A stretch of DNA of 55,146 nucleotides from an uncultured Lactobacillus sp. (lineage in GTDB: Bacteria > Bacillota > Bacilli > Lactobacillales > Lactobacillaceae), in assembly GCF_948948975.1 (NCBI RefSeq), contig NZ_CARBVX010000014.1:1-55146 (forward strand), in the 5' to 3' direction. Of this stretch, positions 1 through 8,194 are shown piece by piece. A program made the position numbers and the translations under genes. The first letter of the stretch is position 1, and each line of letters opens with the position of its first letter. The notes below the pieces were generated by a model. It saw nothing but the letters and a program-made list of their open reading frames with translations. It was not told where the DNA came from and ran no database searches.

Positions 1-23
1 TCATTAACTGAGATCATTGTCAT
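1..23 (-). CDS. efp: Elongation factor P, N-terminal fragment (cut by window edge)
   Basis: Only the first codons are present. They read M-T-M-I-S-V-N, the usual lactobacillar EF-P opening (MISVN...). A GAGG ribosome binding site lies 10 bases upstream of the first ATG. The second ATG (17) could also serve as start, but the first is better spaced. EF-P relieves ribosome stalling at polyproline stretches. The identification leans on the upstream neighbour, an Xaa-Pro peptidase, because pepP-efp is a common Firmicutes pair. Confidence 0.6.
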
Positions 24-107
24 AGTAAAATTACCTCATTTCTACACTTACTTATATTACCAATCTTATCTGTTGTTTCGCAACATTAACCGCATAAATA
101 TACAAAA

Positions 108-1217
108 TTATAAGATTAAAAGTTCATCTTTTGGCAACTGTGACATTACATAAGGATGACTATCTTTAATTAAAACATCATCTTCAATTCTGACACCGCC
201 AAGGTCTGGCAAATAAATTCCCGGCTCAACCGTGATTGCCATATTATTTTTCATAATTTCTTTACTATATGGCATTGCTGGCGTACAGAGCTCATGTACT
301 TCTAAGCCAATTCCATGACCAATACCGTGACCAAAGTACTCCCCATATCCTTGCTCTTTAATGTAGTTTCTACCAGCTTGGTCGATGTCGTTACCAGTAT
401 TTCCAGCAATTGCAGCCGCAATTCCCCGTTTTTGTGCTTCTAGTACAATATAATATATTTTTTCTAGTTCAGGCTCTACTTGGCCTAAAGCAACTGTTCT
501 AGTAATATCTGCAGTATAACCATGATAAAAACTTCCAAAGTCAATTACAATTAATTCACCTTTTTGAATCTTTTTATCACTCGCAACTCCATGAGCCCAA
601 CTGCCACGATATCCGGAAGCAATTATTGTCTCAAACGAAGGACCGTCTCCACCATTCATTTTGAACAAATAGTCTAATTTTGCTCCAATCGCACGCTCAC
701 TAACACCAGGCTTAATTAAAGGCAAGATTTCTTTAAAACTTTGGGCTGATATATCAATTGCCTTTTGCAAAGTTGCTAATTCGAGCTCATCTTTTATATT
801 ACGAACTGTTTCTACTAATTCAGCACTTAAAATAAAATTAAGATCAGGACAAGCCTGCTTAAGAGCTTCAAATTGAGTTGCAGAAATAAATTCTCCTTCA
901 ACTAAAACATTTTTCACATCTAGCTGCTTTAGTTGTCTGGCAATTTCTTTTATCACGTCCATAGTTTGCATAACTACTTTCATTTCACCAGGTGCCTGGT
1001 GACGAATTTGATCTTTGAAACGTGAATCAGACAATAAAACACGATCTCCATTTGCAGTTAAAATAAGTTCCGCTTCTTCACCAGAAAAATTGGTTAAAAA
1101 GCGATAATTAGCTTGATTAAAAATGACTAGCGCATCTGCTTGCTTATCTTTAATTAATTTAGTAGTTTTACTAATTCGATTATTAAGTAAAGTTAGTAAC
1201 TCTTGATCTGAAGACAT
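108..1217 (-). CDS. pepP: Xaa-Pro aminopeptidase, M24 family (PepP-like)
   Basis: Cytosolic dinuclear metallopeptidase expected to remove the N-terminal residue from peptides with proline in position two. An N-terminal creatinase-like domain (about 1-135) precedes the pita-bread catalytic domain. Metal-ligand positions are visible: D226 in VIDFG, D237 in TADITR, the GHGIGH segment near 296-301, E331 in EPG and E345 in RIEDD. At 369 aa it has the normal length of the short Firmicutes form. The ATG has a strong AGGAGG site. It lies 84 bases upstream of efp on the same strand. PepQ-type prolidases share the fold, so the exact substrate (tripeptide or longer versus dipeptide) is inferred. Confidence 0.88.
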   Translation of the reverse strand: MSSDQELLTLLNNRISKTTKLIKDKQADALVIFNQANYRFLTNFSGEEAELILTANGDRVLLSDSRFKDQIRHQAPGEMKVVMQTMDVIKEIARQLKQLDVKNVLVEGEFISATQFEALKQACPDLNFILSAELVETVRNIKDELELATLQKAIDISAQSFKEILPLIKPGVSERAIGAKLDYLFKMNGGDGPSFETIIASGYRGSWAHGVASDKKIQKGELIVIDFGSFYHGYTADITRTVALGQVEPELEKIYYIVLEAQKRGIAAAIAGNTGNDIDQAGRNYIKEQGYGEYFGHGIGHGIGLEVHELCTPAMPYSKEIMKNNMAITVEPGIYLPDLGGVRIEDDVLIKDSHPYVMSQLPKDELLIL

Positions 1218-1239
1218 AGGCTTGTATCCTCCTGAGTAG

Positions 1240-1275
1240 AAAAAAAGACTGAACGTTCCTTAGGGACGTCCAGCC
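1240..1275 (-). terminator. Terminator after rpmA
   Basis: Reading the minus strand, a 10-bp stem (GGCTGGACGT with ACGTTCAGTC, two G-T pairs) is followed by seven T. It ends the rplU-rpmA transcript just before the peptidase gene. Confidence 0.85.
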
Positions 1276-1287
1276 TGCAAAAGAAAA

Positions 1288-1587
1288 TTATTTTGCTTCT
1301 TCAACTGGGTAAACAGAAACTTGTTTACGATCTCTGCCCAAACGTTCGAATTTAACAACGCCACTAGTTAAAGCAAACAAAGTGTCGTCGCCACCAATAC
1401 CAACGTTCTTACCTGGGTGGATCTTAGTACCGCGTTGACGGAAAATGATTGAACCTGCATTGATCTTTTGACCATCAGCACGCTTTGCGCCTAAACGACG
1501 ACCAGCTGAGTTACGACCGTTAGCAGTTGAACCACCACCCTTGTGGTGGGCAAATAATTTAAGTGCTTCAAGATTATTAATCATCAT
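1288..1587 (-). CDS. rpmA: 50S ribosomal protein L27
   Basis: L27 sits at the peptidyl-transferase centre of the large subunit. The conserved body is clear ([35 protein letters not shown]). I chose the first ATG (1587), 8 bases behind an AAGGGGTGA ribosome binding site. A GTG four codons earlier lies inside that site and is rejected. This gives 99 aa. Before the mature start A-H-H-K is a short extension ending ALKLF, the type of site cut by the cysteine protease Prp in Firmicutes. The Prp gene that often sits between rplU and rpmA is absent here. Confidence 0.95.
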   Translation of the reverse strand: MMINNLEALKLFAHHKGGGSTANGRNSAGRRLGAKRADGQKINAGSIIFRQRGTKIHPGKNVGIGGDDTLFALTSGVVKFERLGRDRKQVSVYPVEEAK

Positions 1588-1606
1588 AATTTGTTTCACC
1601 CCTTAA

Positions 1607-1918
1607 TTAAGCTTCAATGCTTTCGATAGTTACCTTAGTGTAAGGTTGACGGTGACCATACTTAGTATGTGAGTGCTTCTTAGGCTTGTACTTGAAAGTA
1701 ACAACTTTCTTTTCTTTGCCTTGCTTTTCAACTTTAGCAACAACTTTAGCACCTTCGACTACTGGAGTACCAATCTTAGTTGATTTACCATCGTTTACAA
1801 GAATAACTTCATCAAAAGTTACTTCGTCACCAGGCTTAACTTCAAGTTTTTCAACAAAAACGCTGTCGCCCTTAGCAACCTTGTATTGCTTACCACCGGT
1901 TTTAATAACTGCGTACAT
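1607..1918 (-). CDS. rplU: 50S ribosomal protein L21
   Basis: L21 is a 23S rRNA-binding protein of the large subunit. The 103 aa match the family from [14 protein letters not shown] through the basic [16 protein letters not shown] segment to the end. GGAGGTG lies 6 bases before the ATG. rpmA begins only 19 bases after the stop, in one transcript that ends at 1240-1275. The promoter and a structured leader lie upstream (1930-2066). Confidence 0.97.
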   Translation of the reverse strand: MYAVIKTGGKQYKVAKGDSVFVEKLEVKPGDEVTFDEVILVNDGKSTKIGTPVVEGAKVVAKVEKQGKEKKVVTFKYKPKKHSHTKYGHRQPYTKVTIESIEA

Positions 1919-1929
1919 TTGTACACCTC

Positions 1930-2031
1930 CGAAAAAATACTTAGACTCGCCGCATGAGGTGGAATTACCGTTAATTCTCTTCTAACCTCATAAACGTGCG
2001 GTTGCAGATGTGAGGTTTCCACAAATACAAC
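1930..2031 (-). promoter_or_regulatory. L21-type ribosomal protein leader RNA
   Basis: The transcribed leader of rplU holds three complementary segments. Segment 1 (2011-2017, AACCTCA as RNA sense) pairs perfectly with segment 2 (1984-1990, TGAGGTT). Segment 2 can instead pair with segment 3 (1950-1960, ACCTCATGCGG), whose GCGG half also matches CCGCA at 1997-2001. The two helices exclude each other. L21 leaders that bind ribosomal protein are known in Firmicutes; that this one works that way is inferred from position and structure. Confidence 0.7.
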
Positions 2032-2037
2032 TCTTAC

Positions 2038-2066
2038 AGTATACTCTCATCCCTCTTTTAAAGCAA
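2038..2066 (-). promoter_or_regulatory. Promoter of rplU-rpmA
   Basis: On the minus strand TTGCTT is followed after 17 bases by TATACT. The predicted start lies just before the L21 leader helices. The spacing is ideal, and the -35 matches consensus at three of six positions. Confidence 0.65.
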
Positions 2067-2132
2067 TTCAATATCAAAATTTCCAAAAAATAATAGAATA
2101 TTTAGTAGATATTTTTTTAAAAGGAGTACAGT

Positions 2133-2489
2133 ATGATCAAATTTTACGGATACAAACGTTGTTCTACCTCTAAAAAAGCACAAAAATGGCTGGATGACCA
2201 CCATATTGCATATGAGTATCAAGATTTAGTAGAAAAGCCACCTAAACAAGAAGACTTGCTTAAGTGGCTAAATAAGTTTCAAGATAGAGGTTTAAGATAC
2301 TTCTTTAATACATCGGGACAAGTCTACCGTCAGATGCATTTAAAAGATCAAATTAATTCCATGTCAATTAAGGAAGCTGCCACATTACTTTCACAGAACG
2401 GAAAATTAATTAAGAGACCGTTAGTAACTGACGGTAAGAAATTAACTTGTGGCTTCAAAGAAAACACGTACGAAAAAGTCTGGCTATAG
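2133..2489 (+). CDS. ArsC/Spx-superfamily protein, YusI-like
   Basis: Small cytosolic thioredoxin-fold protein of 118 aa. The N-terminus carries the ArsC/Spx signature, with Cys10 followed by S-T-S, so only the first Cys of a CxxC pair is present. The C-terminal RPLVTDGKK...GFKE pattern also fits the family and looks closer to YusI than to Spx. Spx and MgsR bind RNA polymerase; YusI-type proteins have no settled role, so neither arsenate reduction nor a regulatory role is claimed. It has its own AAGGAG site. Its end overlaps the convergent YitT gene by 6 bases. Confidence 0.8.
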   Translation: MIKFYGYKRCSTSKKAQKWLDDHHIAYEYQDLVEKPPKQEDLLKWLNKFQDRGLRYFFNTSGQVYRQMHLKDQINSMSIKEAATLLSQNGKLIKRPLVTDGKKLTCGFKENTYEKVWL

Positions 2490-3323
2490 TCCCCATTGGC
2501 CTCCATGAACCCGAGCTACTGTATCAGTAATAATAAATGCGTCAGGGTCAATTTCATGAATTTTACTAATCAAAGGACCGTACTCACGTGTATCAACTAC
2601 TAAAAGTAATTGTTTTTTGTCATCATCGCTATAGCCACCAACAACATCATAAATTGTTAACCCATTATAATTATCTAGTAACATAGTTTTCAATTCGGTA
2701 AAATGTTTATTACTCATAATACGAACTTGATATTTTCGATCAAAGCCTGCTTCTGCATAGTTCATCGTCATCGATGTAACTACCTGAGACAAAGCAGCTA
2801 GTAAAAAGGCATTCCATCCATCAACAAATATATTTAGGAAAATAATTATCATATCAATTCCAAGTAAGCCAACTGCTGGATTAATATAAAAATATTTTTT
2901 CAAAATCATTGGTGGGATTGTTGTACCCCCACTTGATGCATTTACACGATAAAGAAGAGACACTCCTAATCCCATTAATACTCCACCGTAAATTACAGCA
3001 AGTAATTGATTATTAGTAATTTTAAAACTTGGGGTAATCTCCATTAGTATTGGTAATAATAAACTACCTAAGGCAACGTTCTTCGTTGTCTTTTTTCCTA
3101 AAAAGATGGCTGCTAAAATCAACATTAAAATATTAACAACTAAAACCGTTATTGAACGGTTAATTCCCCATACTGCGTCAACTAAAATTGAAATACCAGT
3201 TGATCCTCCCGCAGCAATATTAATTGGACCATAGAAGAAATTAATAGAAATGGCGATAATTTCTAGGCCGGCTAAAAATACTACCCAGCGCATCCAAGAT
3301 TTCTTTTTAATGTTTTTTGTCAT
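2484..3323 (-). CDS. YitT-family membrane protein
   Basis: Membrane protein of 279 aa. The N-terminal two thirds (about 10-185) hold five or six hydrophobic segments with the YitT hallmark NIAAGGSTGISI near 35-46 and a second SSGGTTIPP loop. The C-terminal DUF2179 domain (about 200-279) is soluble. The function of the family is unknown; a transporter role is often suggested. The ATG has an AGGAAGG site. The 3' end overlaps the convergent ArsC-like gene, leaving no room for a terminator between them. Confidence 0.88.
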   Translation of the reverse strand: MTKNIKKKSWMRWVVFLAGLEIIAISINFFYGPINIAAGGSTGISILVDAVWGINRSITVLVVNILMLILAAIFLGKKTTKNVALGSLLLPILMEITPSFKITNNQLLAVIYGGVLMGLGVSLLYRVNASSGGTTIPPMILKKYFYINPAVGLLGIDMIIIFLNIFVDGWNAFLLAALSQVVTSMTMNYAEAGFDRKYQVRIMSNKHFTELKTMLLDNYNGLTIYDVVGGYSDDDKKQLLLVVDTREYGPLISKIHEIDPDAFIITDTVARVHGGQWGL

Positions 3324-3400
3324 TTCATCATCCTTCCTAAAAATAAGTTATTAATATTTTATCTAATTTCTATCCAGCTTGTCAGTTTCATCCTTTATTC

Positions 3401-4720
3401 CTAATTATTTTTTAACATTTTATATTCTAATTGCTGGTTTCCTTCATAAGCTGGCATGCCATTTTCTGCCCGATATAAAGCACGCTCAAAAGCCTGATAT
3501 CCTTTGCTGGAACTAACAGCAAATTTTACATGATATTTGCTGGCAAATTCTCTAATATTCCAAGTACTATCATGAGCTGCAAAAGCTATCACTAAAATTA
3601 CAATATCTAAATCTTTAATTTGATTTTCAATTACCTTTTTCTTTCCTTCAAAAGCATCGATTGGAATTGCAATACCATTGTAGCGATTAACAATACCTTC
3701 TAGAACGGCTTCATTTTGATTATCACCAACTCCAATTCCCACTCTTTGATAATGCAAATTCATATCTAATTGTGCCAGTTTCTGCGTGTTTTCCCGACTT
3801 GACTTTTCTTTTTTAGTTTTAGAAGTCCGTTTTGGTTGCTCAGTTTCATAAATCCATCGAATTTGAACGGCACTAGCTGGATCTTTCTTAAGTCTTACAT
3901 CACCGGTATACCAAGCTAAGTCAACAATCGACCCATCTTCTAGATGTACACTTCCATTTTGATAATAACTAGAATCAAGGGCAACAATCACCGGCTTATG
4001 ATTTATTGTTAGCCTTTCTCCGTGAATATTACGCGAAACGCTTAGATTTCCAGGGGTTCCTTGTACTACACCATACTTAAAATCTTCTATTTTGTCATAA
4101 TCACGACTGCGCAATTTTTTATAGCCGACAACTCGTAAAACTTCAGCTTCATTTAATCCATCGGATAACGGTATAGCTTCAACAATATCACCACTCTTTA
4201 AGTTTAAGTCATGGATTTGACTTTCATTAACTTCAAAAACCACTTCTCCATTATCATTGATTAGATCTGCACCCTTCAATGCACGAATAACTGTATAACG
4301 TCTCCCCTTTCGATAGTCACGTACTTTTTCTTTTTTAGGCTTTAATGCCTCTTCAAAAATTTTTCTATTTACTGCACTACTTGTTTCCTCAGATGATTGA
4401 ATTGCTTGATCTAGCTGTCCTAATTGTTTTCCAAAATTGGCAGTAATATTTTGATCAAAAGTTAATTTATGCAGTGCGCCTAAAGCTGTCTTTTTAGCAT
4501 CTTTATTACCAGGATGCTCAATTAATTTAGTTATTCCTTGCAAAAAAGTATTTATTTGGGCAATAACTTTGGGATCAAGTTCACCATCAGCTCCATTTTC
4601 ATTACTCTCTCCGGTCATTCCTAATACCAACTTAATTGCATTCAAGCTATTTTTCAGGCTTTTTTCGTCGCCTTCTGTATTATTTAGTATTCTTTTTAAA
4701 TTATTTCGATAGTCAAACAT
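3401..4720 (-). CDS. DUF2325-domain protein, function unknown
   Basis: Soluble, charged protein of about 439 aa. Its last 100 residues (RVGIGVGDNQNEAVL onward, including VILVIAFAAHDSTWNIREFA) match the DUF2325 pattern. The middle contains a beta-rich segment of about 140-290. The first 130 residues look helical. I took the ATG at 4720, which has an AAAGTGG-like site; a GTG three codons earlier is possible. It is a single gene with its own upstream region. I cannot assign a function. Confidence 0.7.
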   Translation of the reverse strand: MFDYRNNLKRILNNTEGDEKSLKNSLNAIKLVLGMTGESNENGADGELDPKVIAQINTFLQGITKLIEHPGNKDAKKTALGALHKLTFDQNITANFGKQLGQLDQAIQSSEETSSAVNRKIFEEALKPKKEKVRDYRKGRRYTVIRALKGADLINDNGEVVFEVNESQIHDLNLKSGDIVEAIPLSDGLNEAEVLRVVGYKKLRSRDYDKIEDFKYGVVQGTPGNLSVSRNIHGERLTINHKPVIVALDSSYYQNGSVHLEDGSIVDLAWYTGDVRLKKDPASAVQIRWIYETEQPKRTSKTKKEKSSRENTQKLAQLDMNLHYQRVGIGVGDNQNEAVLEGIVNRYNGIAIPIDAFEGKKKVIENQIKDLDIVILVIAFAAHDSTWNIREFASKYHVKFAVSSSKGYQAFERALYRAENGMPAYEGNQQLEYKMLKNN

Positions 4721-4848
4721 TTTAACCACTTTCTTACTTACTTTTTATCTATTATAGCTATTTAACAATATTCAATTCAAAATTTCTTTATCAATTCTAT
4801 CAATAAAGTGATATATTAAAGGTAAAAAATAAAAAGTGAGGAAAAATC

Positions 4849-4962
4849 ATGACTAAGTACACTGTTACATTATCTGAAGAAGATTACCAAATGTTAAAAG
4901 ATTGTCATTCAAAGAATCCTTCAATCATGAAGGCTTTAGAAGAAGCAAAAAAAGAAGATTAG
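4849..4962 (+). CDS. Small hypothetical protein (37 aa)
   Basis: A 37-residue, highly charged soluble peptide starting MTKYTVTLSEEDY and ending EEAKKED. It has a good GTGAGG site 7 bases before the ATG and a strong terminator 11 bases after the stop, so it looks like a real monocistronic gene. The sequence suggests a short beta strand followed by a helix, reminiscent of the N-terminus of ribbon-helix-helix proteins but too short for that fold. Function unknown. Confidence 0.6.
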   Translation: MTKYTVTLSEEDYQMLKDCHSKNPSIMKALEEAKKED

Positions 4963-4972
4963 ACTAAACAAA

Positions 4973-5015
4973 AAAATCGTGATTAGTTAATTGCTAATCA
5001 CGATTTTTTATTTAT
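4973..5015. terminator. Bidirectional terminator
   Basis: A long stem (AAATCGTGATTAG with CTAATCACGATTT) flanked by A and T runs. It serves the 37-aa gene on the plus strand and the 133-aa membrane protein on the minus strand. Confidence 0.88.
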
Positions 5016-5413
5016 TTTTTGGACGCTCTTCGATTAAAAAGCAACATTCCAATTAAAGTACCTATAATTAAATCAATAATTACTGGAATAATCATAAACT
5101 TTCCTGAATTAACCATAAACATATCAAAAGCTGCCCACACTATTCCAACAAGAATTCCTTTATATAGATACTCCCACTTAAACTTAACTTTTGGTTGATC
5201 TATACTCAGCCAAACACCGGCTAAAATAAAACCTAAAAATAAGCTTATAACAATAAGAATTACAAACAGACTAATTACTCTAGCAGTTGGTAAGGTGCGT
5301 AAGTTTGAAAAATCAGTTGGACTTTTAAAGCTAAAAAATAAAAGATAAACAAACCATACTGTACTAAAAATTAATCCCAGTTTTATTAAGCGATTAATAG
5401 AAAACCTTTTCAA
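5012..5413 (-). CDS. Four-helix membrane protein, unknown
   Basis: 133 aa with four predicted membrane spans (about 11-28, 47-70, 83-103, 106-126), a basic N-terminus and a basic tail (NRRASKK). I do not recognise a family. It starts 3 bases after the stop of the tautomerase gene, so the two are probably cotranscribed, and it ends at the shared terminator. Confidence 0.65.
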   Translation of the reverse strand: MKRFSINRLIKLGLIFSTVWFVYLLFFSFKSPTDFSNLRTLPTARVISLFVILIVISLFLGFILAGVWLSIDQPKVKFKWEYLYKGILVGIVWAAFDMFMVNSGKFMIIPVIIDLIIGTLIGMLLFNRRASKK

Positions 5414-5416
5414 TTT

Positions 5417-5596
5417 TTAAGCCCTCCATTCGCCGCCTTGACCATAAGTATGTTTATCAAGTTCATTAATAATTACATGAATATGTTCTTTTGGAGCACC
5501 AGTATTCTTATGAACAGCTTCGGTGATATCTTTCATCATTTGAGTAAGTTGCTCATCGCTTCTACCCTTAATTAGCTCTACATGTACAAATGGCAT
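5417..5596 (-). CDS. 4-oxalocrotonate tautomerase family protein
   Basis: A 59-aa protein of the small tautomerase family. After Met removal the N-terminal Pro1 ([13 protein letters not shown]) is the catalytic base, and the Arg in KGRS matches the family Arg11. The protein is expected to form hexamers. The substrate of the Firmicutes members (YwhB-like) is unknown. An AAGGAGG site precedes the ATG. It is first in a two-gene operon with the four-helix membrane protein. Confidence 0.88.
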   Translation of the reverse strand: MPFVHVELIKGRSDEQLTQMMKDITEAVHKNTGAPKEHIHVIINELDKHTYGQGGEWRA

Positions 5597-5648
5597 TTAA
5601 AATTCCTCCTTTTTATCTTTAATCAAAATTATAACAAATCTATTTTAA

Positions 5649-6206
5649 TTAAGCAGTCCTTCTTAAAATTCTTCTTGCACCATCACGGACTGCAAAGTAT
5701 AAGATTGGGGTACAAATTGCTGTCGAAATCGAATTGATGACCGTTGCCGGCAAACTAACAAAAGAGCTAACTAAAGCCACATTTAAACTAGTTCCCACCA
5801 TTAAAGCTTCTACGATTGAGACACAGTAGGTAGTAAAAATTTTCGTAATTCCAGCAATAATTCCCAAAATAATAATATTTTTCTTACTATCTTGATAGTG
5901 CATCCCCTTATATACTGCTGTTAAAACACTTGCGACCACTACAACTTCTAGCATTGTTAACCACGATGTTGCAGCGTAACCATTAAGCAGATCAAAGCCG
6001 CCCAATCCGATAATCCCAGCTAGCATTCCATTACGATAACCTAAATATAAAATTGCAACAGCCGTTAACGTATTACCAAAATGAATAAATGGACGCCCCA
6101 CTAAAGCAGGAACTGGAATTCTTAAAACCCAAACACCCAAATAAATTATTGTCGCAAATAATCCAGTCATAATTATTGAAACTAATGAATTTTCTCTTGT
6201 TCGCAT
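5649..6206 (-). CDS. ECF transporter S component, probably for vitamin B6
   Basis: Substrate-binding membrane subunit of an energy-coupling factor importer, 185 aa, about five or six membrane segments. The segment VGRPFIHFGNTLTAVAILYLG is typical of the riboflavin/HMP-type S components. The energising EcfA/EcfT modules are not in this window. It lies 3 bases after the pyridoxal kinase reading frame, which suggests import of pyridoxine or pyridoxal followed by phosphorylation. Substrate choice is inferred only from this neighbour; hydroxymethylpyrimidine is an alternative. Confidence 0.8.
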   Translation of the reverse strand: MRTRENSLVSIIMTGLFATIIYLGVWVLRIPVPALVGRPFIHFGNTLTAVAILYLGYRNGMLAGIIGLGGFDLLNGYAATSWLTMLEVVVVASVLTAVYKGMHYQDSKKNIIILGIIAGITKIFTTYCVSIVEALMVGTSLNVALVSSFVSLPATVINSISTAICTPILYFAVRDGARRILRRTA

Positions 6207-6209
6207 TTA

Positions 6210-7040
6210 TTATCTCTTTCCTTCCACCTTGTTCATTAACCAGGATAGCGCACCCGCATAGTTCGGTCCTAACCGTTTATCTTGTCTTAAATCAGTCTTT
6301 TTAATCGCCAATTTGACAAAATCACCTGCTATTTGTGCACTTTCTTTTAATGAATATCCGGCTAAAATTCCTGCCAATAAGCTACTTGCAAACATATCTC
6401 CCGTACCAAAAAATGAACGAGCAATTTTTCCATTTTCGATTACGAAAATTTTACTATCATTTACTAATCCAACCATCTTCACTTTATTTTCTAAGAAAAT
6501 GCCAGTAATTACCAGACCATCTAACTTAAACTTTTCTTTTAACTCGACAGCAATTTCTTTAATTTCATTTATTGAAAAATTTCTATATTCCTTATTCAGT
6601 AACAGACATGCTTCAGTTAAATTCGGAGTTAAAATAGTTGCTTGCCTTGCAAGTTCGCGCATTTTTACCACATATTCTATATCTAAGCCGCTATATAACT
6701 TTCCTGAATCTGCCATTGCTGGATCGAGCAGTATTACGTTAGTATTTCTAAAATCAGAAATATGCTCAATTCAAAAATCAATGGCATTTCTTCCCAAATA
6801 GCCTAAGTATAAATTTTTAAAAGTAATTTTTTCTTCTTGCCAGTGAGCAACAATTCTGCTCATTTCATTATTTAGCGCCAAAAAGGTGTTATTGCCAAAT
6901 CCACCAGTATGAGTAGATAAAATCGCTGTTGGTAAAATATCTGGCTGATACCCACATGCTCCTAAAATTGGTAAAGCAACGCTTAGGGAGACATGACCCA
7001 GGCAAGACAAATCTTGACTAATTAAAAGTTTTTCCTTCAT
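6210..7040 (-). pseudogene. pdxK: Pyridoxal/pyridoxine kinase broken by an in-frame stop
   Basis: The 276-codon frame encodes a ribokinase-fold kinase of the PdxK/ThiD type. N-terminal signs are ISQDLSCLGHVSLSVALPILGACGYQPDILPTA residues in the family order (about 6-40) and STHTGGF. C-terminal signs are DPAMADSGKLY, LTPNLTEA and the catalytic GTGD motif. One TGA (6771-6773) interrupts the frame at codon 90 (...NAIDF-stop-IEHISDF...); no frameshift is needed to read on. The 89-aa product would lack the catalytic Asp. A restart at M of MADSG has no good ribosome site. It overlaps the upstream gene by ATGA. A sequencing error is possible. Confidence 0.85.
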
Positions 7041-7498
7041 TTTATTTTTCTTTCTAACTTAAGTCGTTTTTTCTTAATAGCATATCGCTTTGAATTCAAC
7101 TCAGCTTGTAATAACTTATTATGCCAATAAATTAAGGCTACTTTAATCGCTAAACGATTATACCAACAATAATCATGCTTTAAATAATTAAATGAATCTT
7201 TAAGATCCAGTAAGTGCGCTGCTGTAACAAATTGATTTCGGCTCCAATGCCAATCGGCTGCACCATTTTTTCGAATTCTAATTTTTTCAATCCGGCCAAC
7301 CGTTAATCTTGCTCGTCCCCTAATATACTTACTCCGAGCTACAGTAATATAATTACCAATCATCGTTTTTTTCCAGAATTGATTATGTTTCTTTTCGATA
7401 AAAAGAGCTCGTCTTAATACTTTACTTAGACAATACCATTCTTTATTACCATTTGAGAGTTCGATTAAACACCAAATATATTCATGTCTTTTTTGCAA
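7037..7498 (-). CDS. Uncharacterised basic protein
   Basis: 153 aa, strongly basic, Trp- and Tyr-rich, soluble, with a Lys/Arg-rich C-terminus (KRYAIKKKRLKLERK). I do not recognise a family. It overlaps the pdxK frame by four bases (ATGA) and follows the 217-aa gene by 20 bases, so it belongs to the same transcript as pdxK and the ECF S component. The basic character would allow nucleic-acid binding, but no motif shows this. Confidence 0.55.
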   Translation of the reverse strand: MQKRHEYIWCLIELSNGNKEWYCLSKVLRRALFIEKKHNQFWKKTMIGNYITVARSKYIRGRARLTVGRIEKIRIRKNGAADWHWSRNQFVTAAHLLDLKDSFNYLKHDYCWYNRLAIKVALIYWHNKLLQAELNSKRYAIKKKRLKLERKIK

Positions 7499-7518
7499 AT
7501 TTTCTCCAACTTTTTTAC

Positions 7519-8172
7519 TTAACTTAATTTTTCATATAAAGGAATTAAATCATTGATTCCTTCTATAATAAATTTCTCCATATTATCAACATTATCATGA
7601 TCACGAAAGGCAAACTTTCCTAGTAAAAAGCTACTTTTGATAGCCTCCTGATCAAATTGAGTTTTCTTTTCATAATTGCTCAAATATTCTGCTAAAGCTA
7701 AATGATTGCTGAATTCCATTTCATTTTTATCCCACAAATACCAGTTTGAAATATCTAAACTAGAACCCCACTTTGAAATATCAGTTAAAAGCGTATTGTA
7801 TTCACTCACAGTTCCCTGACGCTTATCACTCTTATAATATTGAAACATCAAATAAACTTGTAATTGCTTCTTATCAAGCATGACGCCAATACAAGGATTA
7901 TAGTCTGCTAAGGAAGCTAAGCGATAACTGGCCCAAAAATGATCTCTTAAATTCCATCCATTAGTCCAGCTTTCAACATGAACTTTTGCAAATTTTCCTG
8001 TCAGTAGTTGTTCTGCCACATTTAATTGAACTGTTTTCCAAATTTGCCAGACACCTTTAAATTCTTGTTTAATTGTATCTATTTCTTCTGGTGTTTTATT
8101 AACTTTTAATTTTTTAAAAGAAAATTCTTCTTGGTCAAATATCTCATACATTTTATTAGTTAAAACTGTCAT
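7519..8172 (-). CDS. Conserved hypothetical protein (217 aa)
   Basis: Soluble protein without signal or membrane segments. It has an N-terminal charged helix region (about 20-60) and a mixed body with aromatic clusters (WNLRDHFWASYRL, SNWYLWDKNEMEF). The layout recalls the uncharacterised HI_0552 family, but I hold that only loosely. It is first in the likely operon with the basic protein, pdxK and the ECF S component. The ATG has a GAGAAAAG-like site. Confidence 0.55.
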   Translation of the reverse strand: MTVLTNKMYEIFDQEEFSFKKLKVNKTPEEIDTIKQEFKGVWQIWKTVQLNVAEQLLTGKFAKVHVESWTNGWNLRDHFWASYRLASLADYNPCIGVMLDKKQLQVYLMFQYYKSDKRQGTVSEYNTLLTDISKWGSSLDISNWYLWDKNEMEFSNHLALAEYLSNYEKKTQFDQEAIKSSFLLGKFAFRDHDNVDNMEKFIIEGINDLIPLYEKLS

Positions 8173-8194
8173 TCTTTTCTCCTATAATCAATCT

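Noticed and set aside
1686..1985. Open frame on the plus strand opposite rplU
   Set aside because: It is antisense to L21 and its leader, with no ribosome site; the L21 frame fully explains the region.
2133..2489. Calling the ArsC-like protein an arsenate reductase or Spx
   Set aside because: Only the fold signature is present; the sequence ending is closer to YusI, and no ars genes lie nearby.
6771..6773. UGA as a selenocysteine or Trp codon in pdxK
   Set aside because: No SECIS-like hairpin was evident, the family has no Sec at this position, and UGA acts as a stop in lactobacilli.
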